From Amycolatopsis eburnea (GTDB lineage: Bacteria; Actinomycetota; Actinomycetes; Mycobacteriales; Pseudonocardiaceae), in assembly GCF_003937945.1 (NCBI RefSeq), contig NZ_RSEC01000024.1, positions 224,680 through 288,679 of the forward strand: a stretch of 64,000 nucleotides of DNA. The letters are read 5' to 3'. A program made the translations under genes and the position numbers. This document shows positions 16,830 through 27,110 of the stretch, piece by piece. Below the pieces are notes generated by a model. It made no database searches and was not told where the DNA came from. It saw only the letters and a program-made list of their open reading frames with translations. Each line of letters starts with the position of its first letter. The first letter of the stretch is position 1.

Positions 16830-17567
16830 ATGGACACCACCAGACTCGCCGAAGGCCTCCACGACCACACCGCCGCGCTCGCCGGGGCGGTGACCGGCGC
16901 CGATCCCGAAGCGCACGTGCCGACCTGCCCCGACTGGCCGCTGCGGGTGCTCGTCGGGCACATCGGCCAGGCCCACCGCTGGGCCGCGAGCATCGTCGGC
17001 TCCGGGCCGTCCCCCGTCCCCGATCCGTTCGACGCCGACCCGGGCTCGCCCGAGAAGTGGTCCGACTGGCTGCTCCAGGGCGCCGCCGAACTCGAAGACG
17101 CCGTCCTGGCCGCCGGTGAGACGCCCGTGTGGACCTTCTTCGGCCCCCAGCCCGCGCAGTTCTGGCTGCGGCGGATGGCGCACGACACCACCGTCCACCA
17201 CGCCGACGCCGCGTTCGCCACCGGCGCCGCGTTCGAGGTCGGCCCCGACCTCGCCGCCGACGCGATCAGCGAGTGGCTGGACATTCTCGCCGACCCCGCC
17301 ACGGCGACCCTGAACCCCGCCTTCGCCCAGCTCCGCGGCACCGGCCAGACCCTGCGGCTCGCCCCCGAGGACGGCCCCGGCTGGCTCATCACCCGCACCC
17401 CGGACGGCGTCCGCTGGACGCACGCCACCAGCCCCGCCGACACGACCCTCGCCGGGCCCGTGCGGGACCTCCTGCTCGTCCTCACCCGCCGGCTCCCCGC
17501 GGACCGCGTGCGCGTCACCGGCGACCACACCCTCGCCGAGCACTGGCTGGCGCACACGGCGGCGTGA
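16830..17567 (+). CDS. Maleylpyruvate isomerase/TIGR03083-family protein (mycothiol-dependent DinB-like fold)
   Basis: 245 residues from ATG 16830. The N-terminal half is the mycothiol-dependent maleylpyruvate isomerase domain: helix 1, then VPTCPDWPLRVLVGHIGQAHRW, with the His of the GHIGQAH block, and later RRMAHDTTVHHADA, giving the metal-binding His set (His in GHIGQAH, HDTTVHH). The C-terminal half is a SCP2-like beta domain. Actinobacterial members use mycothiol in isomerase or detoxification chemistry; the substrate here is unknown. It is divergent from the MerR regulator. Confidence 0.85.
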   Translation: MDTTRLAEGLHDHTAALAGAVTGADPEAHVPTCPDWPLRVLVGHIGQAHRWAASIVGSGPSPVPDPFDADPGSPEKWSDWLLQGAAELEDAVLAAGETPVWTFFGPQPAQFWLRRMAHDTTVHHADAAFATGAAFEVGPDLAADAISEWLDILADPATATLNPAFAQLRGTGQTLRLAPEDGPGWLITRTPDGVRWTHATSPADTTLAGPVRDLLLVLTRRLPADRVRVTGDHTLAEHWLAHTAA

Positions 17568-17625
17568 CCACACGGCTCACTAGGATCACCGGCGACACCC
17601 GCAGACGAAGTCTTGGAGGACCCAG

Positions 17626-17907
17626 GTGATCACCGCGATCGTGTTGATCCAGGTTGAGGCGGACGCGATCCCGGACGCGGCGCAGGCGATCGCCGACATC
17701 GAGGGTGTCGGCGAGGTCTACTCGTGCGCCGGGGACGTCGACCTCATCGCCACCGTGAAGGTGTCCGCGCACGAGGAGCTGGCCGACCTCATCCCCGGCC
17801 GGATCGGGAAGGTGCCGGGCGTGCTGGACACCGTCACGCACATCGCGTTCCGGTCCTACTCCCGCGCCGACACCGAGTCGGCCTTCTCGATCGGCGTCGA
17901 GGACTGA
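17626..17907 (+). CDS. Stand-alone Lrp/AsnC ligand-binding (RAM) domain protein
   Basis: 93 residues from GTG 17626, with GGAGGA at 17615-17620. It has the alpha-beta sandwich of the AsnC ligand-binding domain (ITAIVLIQVEADAIPDAAQA, DVDLIATVKVSAHEEL) but no helix-turn-helix. Such single-domain proteins form the same octamers as Lrp and may sense amino acids or modulate full-length Lrp proteins. It is convergent with the VOC gene, 3 bp apart. Confidence 0.87.
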   Translation: MITAIVLIQVEADAIPDAAQAIADIEGVGEVYSCAGDVDLIATVKVSAHEELADLIPGRIGKVPGVLDTVTHIAFRSYSRADTESAFSIGVED

Positions 17908-17910
17908 CGC

Positions 17911-18273
17911 TCAGGCCGGCTGCCAGAGCTCGACGCGGTTCCCCTCGGGATCGGTGACCCAGCCGAAGCGGCCGACGCCGGCCATGTCCTGGACGTCCTC
18001 GGCCACGTCGGCCCCCTGGGCGCGCAGCTGCGCCAGCATCGCGTCCAGGTCGCGGACCCGGAAGTTGAGCATCGTCTGCTGCGCGGGCGACCCGAAGTAG
18101 TCCGTCCCGGCCTCGAACGGCGCGAAGACGGTCGGCCCGGCCTCCTGCGGCCAGCTGCCGTGTTCGTCGGTGTCGAGGCCCAGGCAGTCCCGGTACCAGG
18201 CCCCCAGGGCCGCCGGGTCCGCCGCGCGGAAGAAGTACCCACCGATGCCGAGCACGCGTTCCATGCCGCGCAT
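17911..18273 (-). CDS. VOC/glyoxalase-superfamily protein
   Basis: 120 residues forming one vicinal-oxygen-chelate module with two beta-alpha-beta-beta-beta repeats: GIGGYFFRAADPAALGAWYR, then MLNFRVRDLDAMLAQLRAQG, and the C-terminal TDPEGNRVELWQ with the conserved metal-binding Glu. Function could be isomerase, dioxygenase or resistance protein; it cannot be narrowed. ATG 18264 is an alternative start (MERVLG). A strong terminator for qcrB lies just upstream. Confidence 0.85.
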   Translation of the reverse strand: MRGMERVLGIGGYFFRAADPAALGAWYRDCLGLDTDEHGSWPQEAGPTVFAPFEAGTDYFGSPAQQTMLNFRVRDLDAMLAQLRAQGADVAEDVQDMAGVGRFGWVTDPEGNRVELWQPA

Positions 18274-18292
18274 CGTGCCAGCCCGGGAACAC

Positions 18293-18328
18293 CGAAGGCC
18301 ACCTCCGGCGAACCGGAGGTGGCCTTCG
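18293..18328. terminator. Terminator of the ctaE-qcrCAB operon
   Basis: A perfect 16-bp inverted repeat (18293-18308 with 18313-18328) with a 4-base loop (TTCG read on the minus strand) lies 15 bases beyond the qcrB stop codon. Confidence 0.85.
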
Positions 18329-18342
18329 CGCTTGCTGTACGG

Positions 18343-20016
18343 CTAGTGGTCCGACTGCTTCGCGGCCGAAGCCGCTTCGGCCGAGTCGAACTCGCCGTGC
18401 TCGCCGTTCTCCGTGCCGGAGTGCCCGTTGCCGTGGGCCCGCTGCAGCGCGGCGGTCTCCTCGGCCGGGTCCGGCGACCAGAGCGTGCCCGGGACCGCCT
18501 GCCCGGCCGAGCCCAGCTTGTTCATCTTCTTCGGCACGGACGCGCCCTGGTACTCGAGCGGGATCGCGTGGCCGTGGCTGTCCACGCCGCCGAGCGGCTG
18601 GTGGATCTCGATGAACTCACCGTGCGGCAGCCGCTTGATGATGCCGGTCTCGACGCCGTGCTCCAGCACCTCGCGGTCGGCCCGCTGCAGGCCCAGGCAG
18701 ATCCGGTAGGTGAAGTAGTACGCCAGCGGCGGCACGAGGAGCACGCCGATGCGGCCCGCCCACGTCGTCGCGTTCAGCGAGATGTCGAACTGGTCGGCGA
18801 TGATGTCGTTGAAGCCCGACAGCTCGATCACCATGAAGAAGCCCAGCGCCATCGCGCCCAGCGCCGTGCGGACCGGGACGTCCCGGGGCCGCTGGAGCAG
18901 GTTGTGGTGCGCGGTGTCCTTGGACAGCTTCCGCTCGAGGAACGGGTAGGTCAGGAACAGGCCGAACAGGATCGGCATGCCGATCGCGCCGGGGAAGAAC
19001 ACCGCCGGGATCGTGTAGTTCCCGAGGTAGACCTCCCACGCGGGCCAGATCCGGAGCATGCCGTCGGCCCAGGCCATGTACCAGTCGGGCTGCGAGCCCG
19101 CCGACACCTGCGCCGGGTTGTACGGGCCGAAGTTCCACACCGGGTTGATCTGGAACAGCCCCGACATCAGCGCCAGCACACCCACGACCAGGGTGAAGAA
19201 CGCCCCGCCCTTGAGCGCGAAGTACGGCATGATCCGGACGCCGACGACGTTGGTCTCCTTGCGGCGCACCCCCGGGAACTGGGTGTGCTTCTGGTACCAG
19301 ACCAGCGCCAGGTGCGCCCCGACCAGCGCGAGCATGATGCCCGGCAGCAGCAGGATGTGCAGCGTGTACAGGCGCGGGATGATCTGGTCGCCGGGGAACT
19401 CCCCGCCGAACAGCGCCCAGTGGATCCAGGTGCCCATCACCGGCACCGAGAGCACGATGCCCGACAGCGTCGCGCGGATACCGGTGCCCGAGAGCAGGTC
19501 GTCCGGGAGCGAGTAGCCGAAGAAGCCTTCGAAGCAGCCCAGGATCAGCAGCAGCCCGCCGATCACCCAGTTGGCCTCACGCGGGCGCCGGAACGCGCCG
19601 GTGAAGAAGATGCGCAGCATGTGCACGGCCATCGACGCCACGAAGATCAGCGCCGCCCAGTGGTGCAGCTGCCGCATGAACAGCCCGCCGCGGACGTCGA
19701 ACGAGATGTCCAGCGTCGTGCGGAAGGCCTGCGACATCTCCAGGCCCTGCATGTTCTTGAAGCTGCCCTGGTAGACGACCTCCTGCATGGAGGGGTCGAA
19801 GAACAGCGTCAGGTACACGCCGGTGAGCAGCAGGATGATGAAGCTGTAGAGCGCGATCTCCCCGAGCAGGAACGACCAGTGCGTCGGGAAGACCTTGTTC
19901 ATCTGGTGCCGCAGGCCCTTGGCCGCGTGGTACCGCTGGTCCGCGTTGTCCGCGGCCTCGCCCAAGTGCCGCTCCACGGCACTCGACCCCTTGGTCGGCG
20001 TGGTGAGTGAACTCAT
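18343..20016 (-). CDS. qcrB: Cytochrome bc1 complex cytochrome b subunit
   Basis: 557 residues. QcrB carries the two hemes b and the quinol sites of the actinobacterial bc1-aa3 supercomplex in the plasma membrane. The sequence shows the N-terminal helices ([17 protein letters not shown]), heme-ligand region ([20 protein letters not shown]), the ANWVIGG block, and a hydrophilic C-terminal extension of about 130 residues rich in charged residues, as in other actinobacteria. Its ATG overlaps the qcrA stop (ATGA), so translation is coupled. A strong terminator follows. Homologues are the target of telacebec-type inhibitors. Confidence 0.98.
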   Translation of the reverse strand: MSSLTTPTKGSSAVERHLGEAADNADQRYHAAKGLRHQMNKVFPTHWSFLLGEIALYSFIILLLTGVYLTLFFDPSMQEVVYQGSFKNMQGLEMSQAFRTTLDISFDVRGGLFMRQLHHWAALIFVASMAVHMLRIFFTGAFRRPREANWVIGGLLLILGCFEGFFGYSLPDDLLSGTGIRATLSGIVLSVPVMGTWIHWALFGGEFPGDQIIPRLYTLHILLLPGIMLALVGAHLALVWYQKHTQFPGVRRKETNVVGVRIMPYFALKGGAFFTLVVGVLALMSGLFQINPVWNFGPYNPAQVSAGSQPDWYMAWADGMLRIWPAWEVYLGNYTIPAVFFPGAIGMPILFGLFLTYPFLERKLSKDTAHHNLLQRPRDVPVRTALGAMALGFFMVIELSGFNDIIADQFDISLNATTWAGRIGVLLVPPLAYYFTYRICLGLQRADREVLEHGVETGIIKRLPHGEFIEIHQPLGGVDSHGHAIPLEYQGASVPKKMNKLGSAGQAVPGTLWSPDPAEETAALQRAHGNGHSGTENGEHGEFDSAEAASAAKQSDH

Positions 20017-21167
20017 GACTTACGCTCCCAAAAGGCCGGACCGATGGCCTCGATGAAGTCGCCTCGCGCGATCAAGTATCCCTCTTCGTCCACCGTGATC
20101 GGTAGCTGGGCCAGCGGACGCGTCGCCGGGCCGAAAATCGGCTTGGCGTAGTGCAGCGCGTCGAACTGCGACTGGTGGCAGGGGCACAGGATGCGGTTGG
20201 TCCGCTGCTCGTACAGGGAGGTCGGGCAGCCGACGTGGCTGCAGATCTTCGTGTACGCGTAGTAGTCGCCGAAGTTGAAGTCCTCCTGGCCGGCCCGCTT
20301 GACCACCTTGGCGGCGTCGGTCGGGCGCAGGCGGATCAGCATGACCGGGTTGTCCACCCGGGTCAGCGCGGCGGCGAGCAGCTCCGGCTTGTCCTTCTCG
20401 GACTCGCGGTACGGGAAGACGGTTTCCATCGCGCCGGCGTCGAGGTCCTCGGCCTTGACCAGGCTGACCTCTTCGCCCTCCTCCAGCGGCTTGCCGGTGT
20501 TGCGGCGCAGGTAGACCTTCTCGCCCGGGAAGTTCGGCTGCCAGCCGGTGTGCCACAGCGACTCGCGGCTCTCGCTGTCCTTCCACGGGTTCTTGATGAA
20601 GGACGCGAGCGGCAGCGCGGCGGCGGCGAGGCCCAGCGTGCCGGCCCCGGCGATGGCCGAGCGCTTGATCAGCGACCGGCGCGCGATGGTGCTGCGGTTG
20701 CCGGCGTCGGCCAGGTGCGCGAGGAACGTCTGGCGGTCGACCTCGGCCGACCCCTTGCCCTCGCCGTCGTGGCGCTCCTGCACCGCGACCTCGGCGGGCA
20801 CGAACTTCTTCGTGTACAGGATCACGCCGATGCCGAGGCCGAGGATGGCCAGGCCGAGCGTGATGCCGAGCATCGGGGTGTAGAGGCTGTACCAGAAGTG
20901 GCCGCTCTCGTTGTCCGGCGACTCGTACTTCCACGGCCACCAGATCAGCGAGACGACGAAGCCCAGCCCGGCCAGGGCGGACAGGGCGAACCAGAACGCC
21001 ACCAGGCGCTCGGCACGGCGCTCCGCCCGGGTGCCCTCCACCGGCCACGGGGTCGGGTACTCGACGATCTCGACGCCGTCGAGCTGCCCGCCCAGCTTGA
21101 CCAGCTGGTCCCGGTCCATCTCAGCCAGTTCCGCCTCCGTCGGCGGCTTCGGCCCCTCGGCACTCAT
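20013..21167 (-). CDS. qcrA: Cytochrome bc1 complex Rieske iron-sulfur subunit
   Basis: 384 residues from ATG 21167, which overlaps the qcrC stop as ATGA; an upstream ATG at 21185 is possible but less likely. The N-terminal part has three hydrophobic helices (around 60-80, 95-120 and 165-185), typical of the long actinobacterial form. The Rieske cluster motifs CSHVGC and CPCH-QSQFD supply two Cys and two His ligands to the [2Fe-2S] centre. A twin-arginine-like RRSLIKRSA precedes the third helix, matching Tat-dependent insertion of the Rieske domain. It passes electrons from QcrB to the diheme QcrC. Confidence 0.97.
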   Translation of the reverse strand: MSAEGPKPPTEAELAEMDRDQLVKLGGQLDGVEIVEYPTPWPVEGTRAERRAERLVAFWFALSALAGLGFVVSLIWWPWKYESPDNESGHFWYSLYTPMLGITLGLAILGLGIGVILYTKKFVPAEVAVQERHDGEGKGSAEVDRQTFLAHLADAGNRSTIARRSLIKRSAIAGAGTLGLAAAALPLASFIKNPWKDSESRESLWHTGWQPNFPGEKVYLRRNTGKPLEEGEEVSLVKAEDLDAGAMETVFPYRESEKDKPELLAAALTRVDNPVMLIRLRPTDAAKVVKRAGQEDFNFGDYYAYTKICSHVGCPTSLYEQRTNRILCPCHQSQFDALHYAKPIFGPATRPLAQLPITVDEEGYLIARGDFIEAIGPAFWERKS

Positions 21168-21982
21168 GCCTTCGATCCAATCCACAACGTCACGCCGATC
21201 AGCGCGGCGATCCCGACGATAAAGGCGATCACGCCCTCCGAAGCGGGGCCGACCCCGCCGAGGCCGTTCCCACCCGGGTCATTGTTGCCGTCGGACACCG
21301 ACTTCACGTAGGCGACGATGTCCTTCTTCTCCTCCGGCGACAGCTGCCGGTCGGAGAACTTCGGCATGTTCTGGGGGCCGGTGAGCATGGCCGTGTAGAT
21401 CTGCTCTTCGCTGGCCGGGTCCAGGTTCGGCGCGTACTTGCCCGCCGACAGCGCACCGCCGCGGCCGGTGAAGTTGTGGCACGAAGCGCAGTTCAGGCGG
21501 AACAGCTCGCCACCGCGGGCCGGGTCGGACCCGCGCAGGGCCTCGCCCTTCTCCGCCGGGCGCTGGACGCCGCCGCCGTGCGCCTGGATGTAGGCGCCGA
21601 CCGCGTCGATCTCGGCCTCGGTCAGCTTCGGCGGCTTCCGCTCGACCTGCGCCTCCTGGCGCGCGGCGGGCATGCGGCCCGAAGAAGTCTGGAAGTACAC
21701 CGCGGCGTCGCCGATGCCGATCAGGCTCGGCCCGCGGTCCTGCACGCCTTCGAGGTTCGCGCCGTGGCACGCGATGCAGGTGTTGTTGTAGACCTGCTCG
21801 CCCAAGCGCAGCTGCGCCGGCGTGCCCTGGGCCTGCGCGGTCTGCGGCTCGGGGGCGAACACGGCGTACAGGGCGCCGGCGCCCACCAGCGCGATCCCGA
21901 GCGCGAGCAGGCCGGCGAACCGCCTCCGCAGCTTCGACCGCGCGCGGTAGCGGCGCTCCGACGATTTGGTGCTGGTGGTCAT
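21164..21982 (-). CDS. qcrC: Cytochrome bc1 complex diheme cytochrome c subunit
   Basis: 272 residues. An N-terminal signal-anchor helix ([20 protein letters not shown]) is followed by two c-type heme domains with CIACH and CASCH, axial Met candidates such as MPKF, and a C-terminal membrane helix ([19 protein letters not shown]). This fused diheme cytochrome replaces separate cytochromes c1 and c and hands electrons directly to the aa3 oxidase. The gene is 61 bp after ctaE and overlaps qcrA by 4 bp. Confidence 0.98.
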   Translation of the reverse strand: MTTSTKSSERRYRARSKLRRRFAGLLALGIALVGAGALYAVFAPEPQTAQAQGTPAQLRLGEQVYNNTCIACHGANLEGVQDRGPSLIGIGDAAVYFQTSSGRMPAARQEAQVERKPPKLTEAEIDAVGAYIQAHGGGVQRPAEKGEALRGSDPARGGELFRLNCASCHNFTGRGGALSAGKYAPNLDPASEEQIYTAMLTGPQNMPKFSDRQLSPEEKKDIVAYVKSVSDGNNDPGGNGLGGVGPASEGVIAFIVGIAALIGVTLWIGSKA

Positions 21983-22043
21983 CTTGCGGCAACCCTTGCT
22001 GTCAGTTCAGGCCGATGGTGATGGTGGTGGCGGCTGGGCGGAC

Positions 22044-22667
22044 CTACGGAAGGAGGTAGATCACACCGAACAGGCCGACCCACACGATGTCGACGAAGTG
22101 CCAGTAGTAGGACACGACGATCGCCGACGTGGCCTGGGCGGGCGTGAACTTGCTCAGCTTCGTGCGGATGAGCAGGTACACGAAGGCGATGAGCCCGCCG
22201 ATGACGTGCAGGCCGTGGAACCCGGTGGCGAGGTAGAAGACCGTGCCGAACGGGCCGGACGGGATCGTCATCCCCTCTTCGACCAGGTTGTGGTACTCGT
22301 TGGCCTGGCCGCCGACGAAGATCGCGCCCATGATCAACGTGATGATGTACCAGCGGCGCAGCCCGTAGACGTCGCCGCGCTCGGCGGCGAACACCCCGAA
22401 CTGGCAGGTCAGCGAGGACAGCACGAGGATCACCGTGAACGGGATCGCGTACGCCACGTTGAGGTGGAACTCCTCGCCGTGCAACGGCGGCGGCCACTGG
22501 CCGGAGGAGTTCTGCGCCTTGACGGTGAAGAACATCGCGAACAGCCCGGCGAAGAACATCAGTTCGCTGGACAGCCACACGATGGTGCCGACACTGACCA
22601 TGTTCGGCCGGTTCAGCGAGTGGACCCGCTGACTGATGGTGGGAGCTGCCGTTGTCACGCGTCGCAT
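22044..22667 (-). CDS. ctaE: Cytochrome c oxidase subunit III
   Basis: 207 residues from ATG 22667, with AGAGGA 6 bases upstream; the longer upstream frame lacks a ribosome site. Typical COX3 segments are [47 protein letters not shown] and the C-terminal [10 protein letters not shown]. It has five to six membrane helices, fewer than the seven of mitochondrial subunit III. First gene of the ctaE-qcrCAB operon. The subunit I gene ctaD is not in the window. Confidence 0.97.
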   Translation of the reverse strand: MRRVTTAAPTISQRVHSLNRPNMVSVGTIVWLSSELMFFAGLFAMFFTVKAQNSSGQWPPPLHGEEFHLNVAYAIPFTVILVLSSLTCQFGVFAAERGDVYGLRRWYIITLIMGAIFVGGQANEYHNLVEEGMTIPSGPFGTVFYLATGFHGLHVIGGLIAFVYLLIRTKLSKFTPAQATSAIVVSYYWHFVDIVWVGLFGVIYLLP

Positions 22668-22762
22668 TATGTCCTCTCGCACCACCGCTCCGCCGGGTGG
22701 GTCCACGGCGAGCCGCCTGCGTTGCCGATCACACGGGATGCCCGGGAAGGTGAGAACTACTC

Positions 22763-23176
22763 ATGAGTTTGGTGAACCGCCTGCTCAACCTGGTCAAGGG
22801 GCGCGAAACGCCTGTTCTCGGGCCCGACGACCCCGGGCTGGAGATCGTCGCCGAGGCCTTCGACCCGGTCGTCGCGGACTCCGCCGTGCTGGCGGGTTCA
22901 CCCGCTTGGGTCAGCACGGCACCGGCCGTCCTGCGGCACCACCTGCTGCTGCCGCCGGACCGGGTCGCCGAAGCGGCTTCGATCCTCGCGCAGGACGGCT
23001 ACGACCTGCGGGAACAGTCCTCCGCGGACGGCCTGACGCGCGTGCTCGCGGTGCGCGTCCAGGTGCTCGACGCGCTCCACTGCGCCCAGGAACGGTCCCG
23101 GATGGCGGGCCTCGCGCAACGATTGGGCGGCGACGCGCTGGGCTGGGACGCGCTCCAGCCGGAGCCGACCGCGTGA
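22763..23176 (+). CDS. Conserved-type hypothetical protein divergent from ctaE
   Basis: 137 residues, start ATG 22763 with AAGGTGAG upstream. I do not recognise a named family. No membrane helix or signal is visible; the protein is a mix of short helices and strands ([20 protein letters not shown]). High third-position GC supports coding. It is divergent from ctaE and begins a plus-strand run with a receiver-like gene and trpD. Confidence 0.75.
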   Translation: MSLVNRLLNLVKGRETPVLGPDDPGLEIVAEAFDPVVADSAVLAGSPAWVSTAPAVLRHHLLLPPDRVAEAASILAQDGYDLREQSSADGLTRVLAVRVQVLDALHCAQERSRMAGLAQRLGGDALGWDALQPEPTA

Positions 23177-23238
23177 TGTCCGTCTCGGCCGATACGATCG
23201 CCCCAGACGTGCGGTGACGAGATGGAGGCGTGTCCAAC

Positions 23239-23640
23239 ATGGGCGAGTCGATGCGGGTCCTGGTGTTCAGCCACAAGGCGGAGGTGCGCGAGGCGATCGT
23301 GAACGCGGTCGGGCGCCGTCCGGCGGCGGACCTGGCGCGCGTGGACTACGTCGAGGCGGCCGGGATCGCGGACGTGCTGTCCGAGGTGGACGCGGGCAAC
23401 GTCGACCTGGCGATCCTCGACGGCGAGGCGCAGCCGACCGGCGGCATCGGCCTCTGCCGCCAGCTCAAGGCCGAGATCGCGGACTGCCCGCCGATCGTGG
23501 TGTCGGTGCGGCGCAAGGACGACCGGTGGCTGGCGACCTGGTCGCAGGCGGACGCCGTGCTGGTGCACCCGCTCGACCCGCTGACCGCCGCGGAGACCGT
23601 CGCCGACGTGCTGCGGCGGGTCCCCGTCGTGAACGGCTGA
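23239..23640 (+). CDS. Receiver-like (pseudo-receiver) domain protein
   Basis: 133 residues from ATG 23239, chosen because GGAGG at 23224-23228 is well spaced to it but too close to GTG 23230. The fold is a CheY-like receiver: [17 protein letters not shown] (beta1/alpha1), [10 protein letters not shown] with an Asp at the phosphorylation position, [10 protein letters not shown] and LVHPLDP. The N-terminal acidic pair and the C-terminal Lys are missing (SHKAE; His in place of Lys), so normal phosphorylation is doubtful. No output domain is present. It lies 5 bp before trpD and is probably co-transcribed with it. Confidence 0.8.
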   Translation: MGESMRVLVFSHKAEVREAIVNAVGRRPAADLARVDYVEAAGIADVLSEVDAGNVDLAILDGEAQPTGGIGLCRQLKAEIADCPPIVVSVRRKDDRWLATWSQADAVLVHPLDPLTAAETVADVLRRVPVVNG

Positions 23641-23645
23641 GCCCG

Positions 23646-24672
<1,027 letters not shown>

Positions 24673-24680
<8 letters not shown>

Positions 24681-25563
24681 CCTTCACGGGCTGAGCTTCG
24701 GTCCGGCGGCCGCGCTGCGGAGCCAGTGCGGCCGCCAGGACCGCGAGCATGCCCAGCCCCTCCGGCCAGCTCGGGCGGTGGCCGTAGAACGCGATGTCCA
24801 CCAGCACCGCGACCACCGGGTACAGGTAGGACAGCAGGGCCACCGTCGTGGTCGGCAGCTTGCCGATGCTCGCGTACATCAGCACGTACATCAGTGCCGT
24901 GTGGACGGTCCCGAGCAGGACCAGCCACAGCAGCCCCGAAGTCGTCGTGGGCAGCGGCGTGACGAGCAGCAGGGGTGCCAGCACCAGCGCGCCCACCGTC
25001 GTCTGCACGGCGGCCAGGAGGTGCGGGCGGATGTGCTTCAGCTGCTTCGCGACGAAGGACGCTCCCGCGTACAGCACGGCCGCGCCGAGTGCGAGGCCGA
25101 TGCCGGCCAGCTGCACGGGTTTGCCGTCCTCGCCGTGGGCGGAAAGCGAGATCACCGCCACTCCGCCGAACGCGATGGCGGCACGGGCCAGGTGGCTCTT
25201 CGCGACCTTCTCGCCGAGGAACGCGGCCGCCAGGCCGACCAGGATCAGCGGCTGCGTGTGGTAGACGACCGTGCTGACCGAGATCGACGACAGCGCGTAC
25301 GAAGCGAACAGCAGCACCCAGTTGCCGACCAGGAAGAGCCCGCCCAGCACGGCCAGGCCGAGGTCGCGGCGGGACGGCCGCCAGGCCTGCAGCCAGCCGC
25401 GGGAGAGGCACCACAGGGCCAGCAACGCGCCCCCGACGAAGCAGCGGGCGAAGGCCACCGCCGGCGCGGCCGCGCCGCTCTCGAGGACGACGGCGCCGAT
25501 CGTGCCGGACATGGCCATCGCCGCGGACCACTGGAGCAGCGGGCGGGTTTCCGAGTTCGTCAT
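24673..25563 (-). CDS. EamA/DMT-family transporter
   Basis: 296 residues from ATG 25563. Ten hydrophobic helices in two EamA repeats are visible; the second repeat begins near [20 protein letters not shown]. Such carriers usually export amino acids or small metabolites. The substrate is unknown. It is divergent from an AraC/DJ-1 regulator, with an inverted repeat between them, so it is a likely target of that regulator. Confidence 0.88.
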
Positions 25564-25600
25564 GAGGACCAGGTTCGTCTCGCCGGCGCCCGCCAACCAG

Positions 25601-25635
25601 TGTCAGAGATGACAACGGCCGCAAAACTTGTGACA
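25601..25635. promoter_or_regulatory. Candidate operator between eamA-like and AraC/DJ-1 genes
   Basis: TGTCA-GAGA-TGACA at 25601-25614 is a perfect palindrome, and another TGACA lies at 25631-25635. Together with flanking CCAGT and ACTGG they form a wider imperfect inverted repeat. Position between divergent genes suggests a binding site for the regulator. Confidence 0.45.
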
Positions 25636-25646
25636 GACTGGCCGGC

Positions 25647-26606
25647 ATGGACGTCAACCGGGTCGCGGTGGTGCTCGCCGACCGCGTTTCGCCGTTCGAG
25701 CTGGGCGTCGCCTGCGAGGTCTTCGGCACCGACCGCAGCGCCGACGGCATCGAGGGCTGGGACTTCGGTGTCTGCTCGCCCGGCGGCGGCGCGGTCGCCA
25801 GCTGGTCCGGGTTCGGGCTCTCCGGCCTGCAGGACCTCGATTACGCGGCGACGGCGGACCTGCTCATCGTCCCGACGTGCGCACCCCGGACCGCGCCACC
25901 GCCCGAGCCTGTCCTGGACGTCCTGCGCGACGCGGCCGCACGCGGGGCGTGGGTCGCGGGGTTCTGCGCGGGCGTCTTCACGCTGGGCTACGCGGGCCTG
26001 CTGGACGGCCGCCGCTGCACGGTCCACTGGGTGTACGAGGCCGAGTTCCGCGCGCGCTTCCCCACCGCCGACGTCGACCCGCAGGCGCTGTACGCCGACG
26101 ACGGCGGTGTCCTGACCAGCGCGGGCACGGTCGCGGCGGTCGACCTGTGCCTGCACCTGGTGCGCCGGCTGCGCGGTGTCGCGGCGGCCACGACGCTGGC
26201 GCGCCGGATGGTCGCCGCGCCGCACCGCGCGGGCGGGCAGGCCCAGTTCGTCCAGGCCCCGGTCCCGGCCACGGCGGCGGCCGACGACGCCGTGGTCGCG
26301 GAAGCCCTGGAATGGGTCGAACGGCGGCTGGACCAGCCGTTCACGGTGGCCGAGCTGGCCCGCCGCAGCGGGCTCGGGGAGCGGACGTTCCTGCGCCGCT
26401 TCTCGGCCGCCACGGGCACGACGCCGCACCGGTGGCTGACCGAGCGGCGCCTGGACCGCGCCCAGGCCCTCCTGGAAGCGGGCGGGCTGTCGGTGGAGGA
26501 CATCGCGACGGCCTGCGGCTACGCGTCGGCGGCCGCGCTGCGGCACCAGTTCACGCGGCTGCGCGGGACCAGTCCGTCGTCGTACCGGACGGCCTTCCGG
26601 GGCTGA
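25647..26606 (+). CDS. GlxA/FtrA-type AraC regulator with N-terminal DJ-1/PfpI domain
   Basis: 319 residues from ATG 25647. Residues 5-185 are a DJ-1/PfpI-like domain (RVAVVLADRVSPFELGVACE, nucleophile-elbow-like GFCAGVFTLGYAGLLDG). Residues about 215-315 hold the two AraC helix-turn-helix motifs (FTVAELARRSGLGERTFLRR; SVEDIATACGYASAAALRHQ). The domain probably senses a small metabolite rather than acting as an enzyme. It likely controls the divergent transporter. A bidirectional terminator follows. Confidence 0.92.
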   Translation: MDVNRVAVVLADRVSPFELGVACEVFGTDRSADGIEGWDFGVCSPGGGAVASWSGFGLSGLQDLDYAATADLLIVPTCAPRTAPPPEPVLDVLRDAAARGAWVAGFCAGVFTLGYAGLLDGRRCTVHWVYEAEFRARFPTADVDPQALYADDGGVLTSAGTVAAVDLCLHLVRRLRGVAAATTLARRMVAAPHRAGGQAQFVQAPVPATAAADDAVVAEALEWVERRLDQPFTVAELARRSGLGERTFLRRFSAATGTTPHRWLTERRLDRAQALLEAGGLSVEDIATACGYASAAALRHQFTRLRGTSPSSYRTAFRG

Positions 26607-26610
26607 AAAC

Positions 26611-26648
26611 GAAGCCGGCCGCCACGCGGGTGCGTGACGGCCGGCTTC
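26611..26648. terminator. Bidirectional terminator between AraC gene and ctaF
   Basis: GAAGCCGGCCG...CGGCCGGCTTC stem with AAAAC runs on both sides, located between two convergent stop codons (26606 and 26659). Confidence 0.85.
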
Positions 26649-26658
26649 GAAAACAGCG

Positions 26659-27078
26659 TCAGTCGTGCGACGGGCCCGTGTGGTACTCGAAGACCAGGCC
26701 GCCGATGGTGATGAGCAGCGCGACCAGCGCGATCACCAGCAGCCAGATGTGGAAGAACGCCAGCGCCAGCGCCGCGAGGGCCGCCGTGGCCGCCATCGCG
26801 ACCGGCCAGTAGCTGCCCGGGCTGAAGAAGCCCAGCTCGCCCGCGCCGTCGCTGATCTCGGCGTCTTCGCGGTCTTCCGGCCGCGGTTCGATGCGCCGGG
26901 CGACGAACTGCATGTAGCTGCCCGCGAGGAACGCCAGGCCGCCGGTCAGGAACAGCGAGACGATGCCCACCGGCTCCGGACCGTGGGTCGCGGCCAGCGC
27001 GGTCCACACCCAGTACACGACCGCCATGAACACGGCGAAGATCGCCACGATGAAGAAGATGCGGGCTTCGGCCTTCAT
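26659..27078 (-). CDS. ctaF: Cytochrome c oxidase subunit IV (actinobacterial)
   Basis: 139 residues with four membrane helices (IFFIVAIFAVFMAVVYWVW, VSLFLTGGLAFLAGSYM, ATAALAALALAFFHIWLL, and the last). CtaF is the small actinobacteria-specific subunit of the aa3 oxidase. It lies 32 bp after ctaC on the same strand, as in corynebacteria and mycobacteria. Confidence 0.95.
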   Translation of the reverse strand: MKAEARIFFIVAIFAVFMAVVYWVWTALAATHGPEPVGIVSLFLTGGLAFLAGSYMQFVARRIEPRPEDREDAEISDGAGELGFFSPGSYWPVAMAATAALAALALAFFHIWLLVIALVALLITIGGLVFEYHTGPSHD

Positions 27079-27110
27079 GGGTTCTTCCCTACTCCTGTTT
27101 CAGCCGGACG

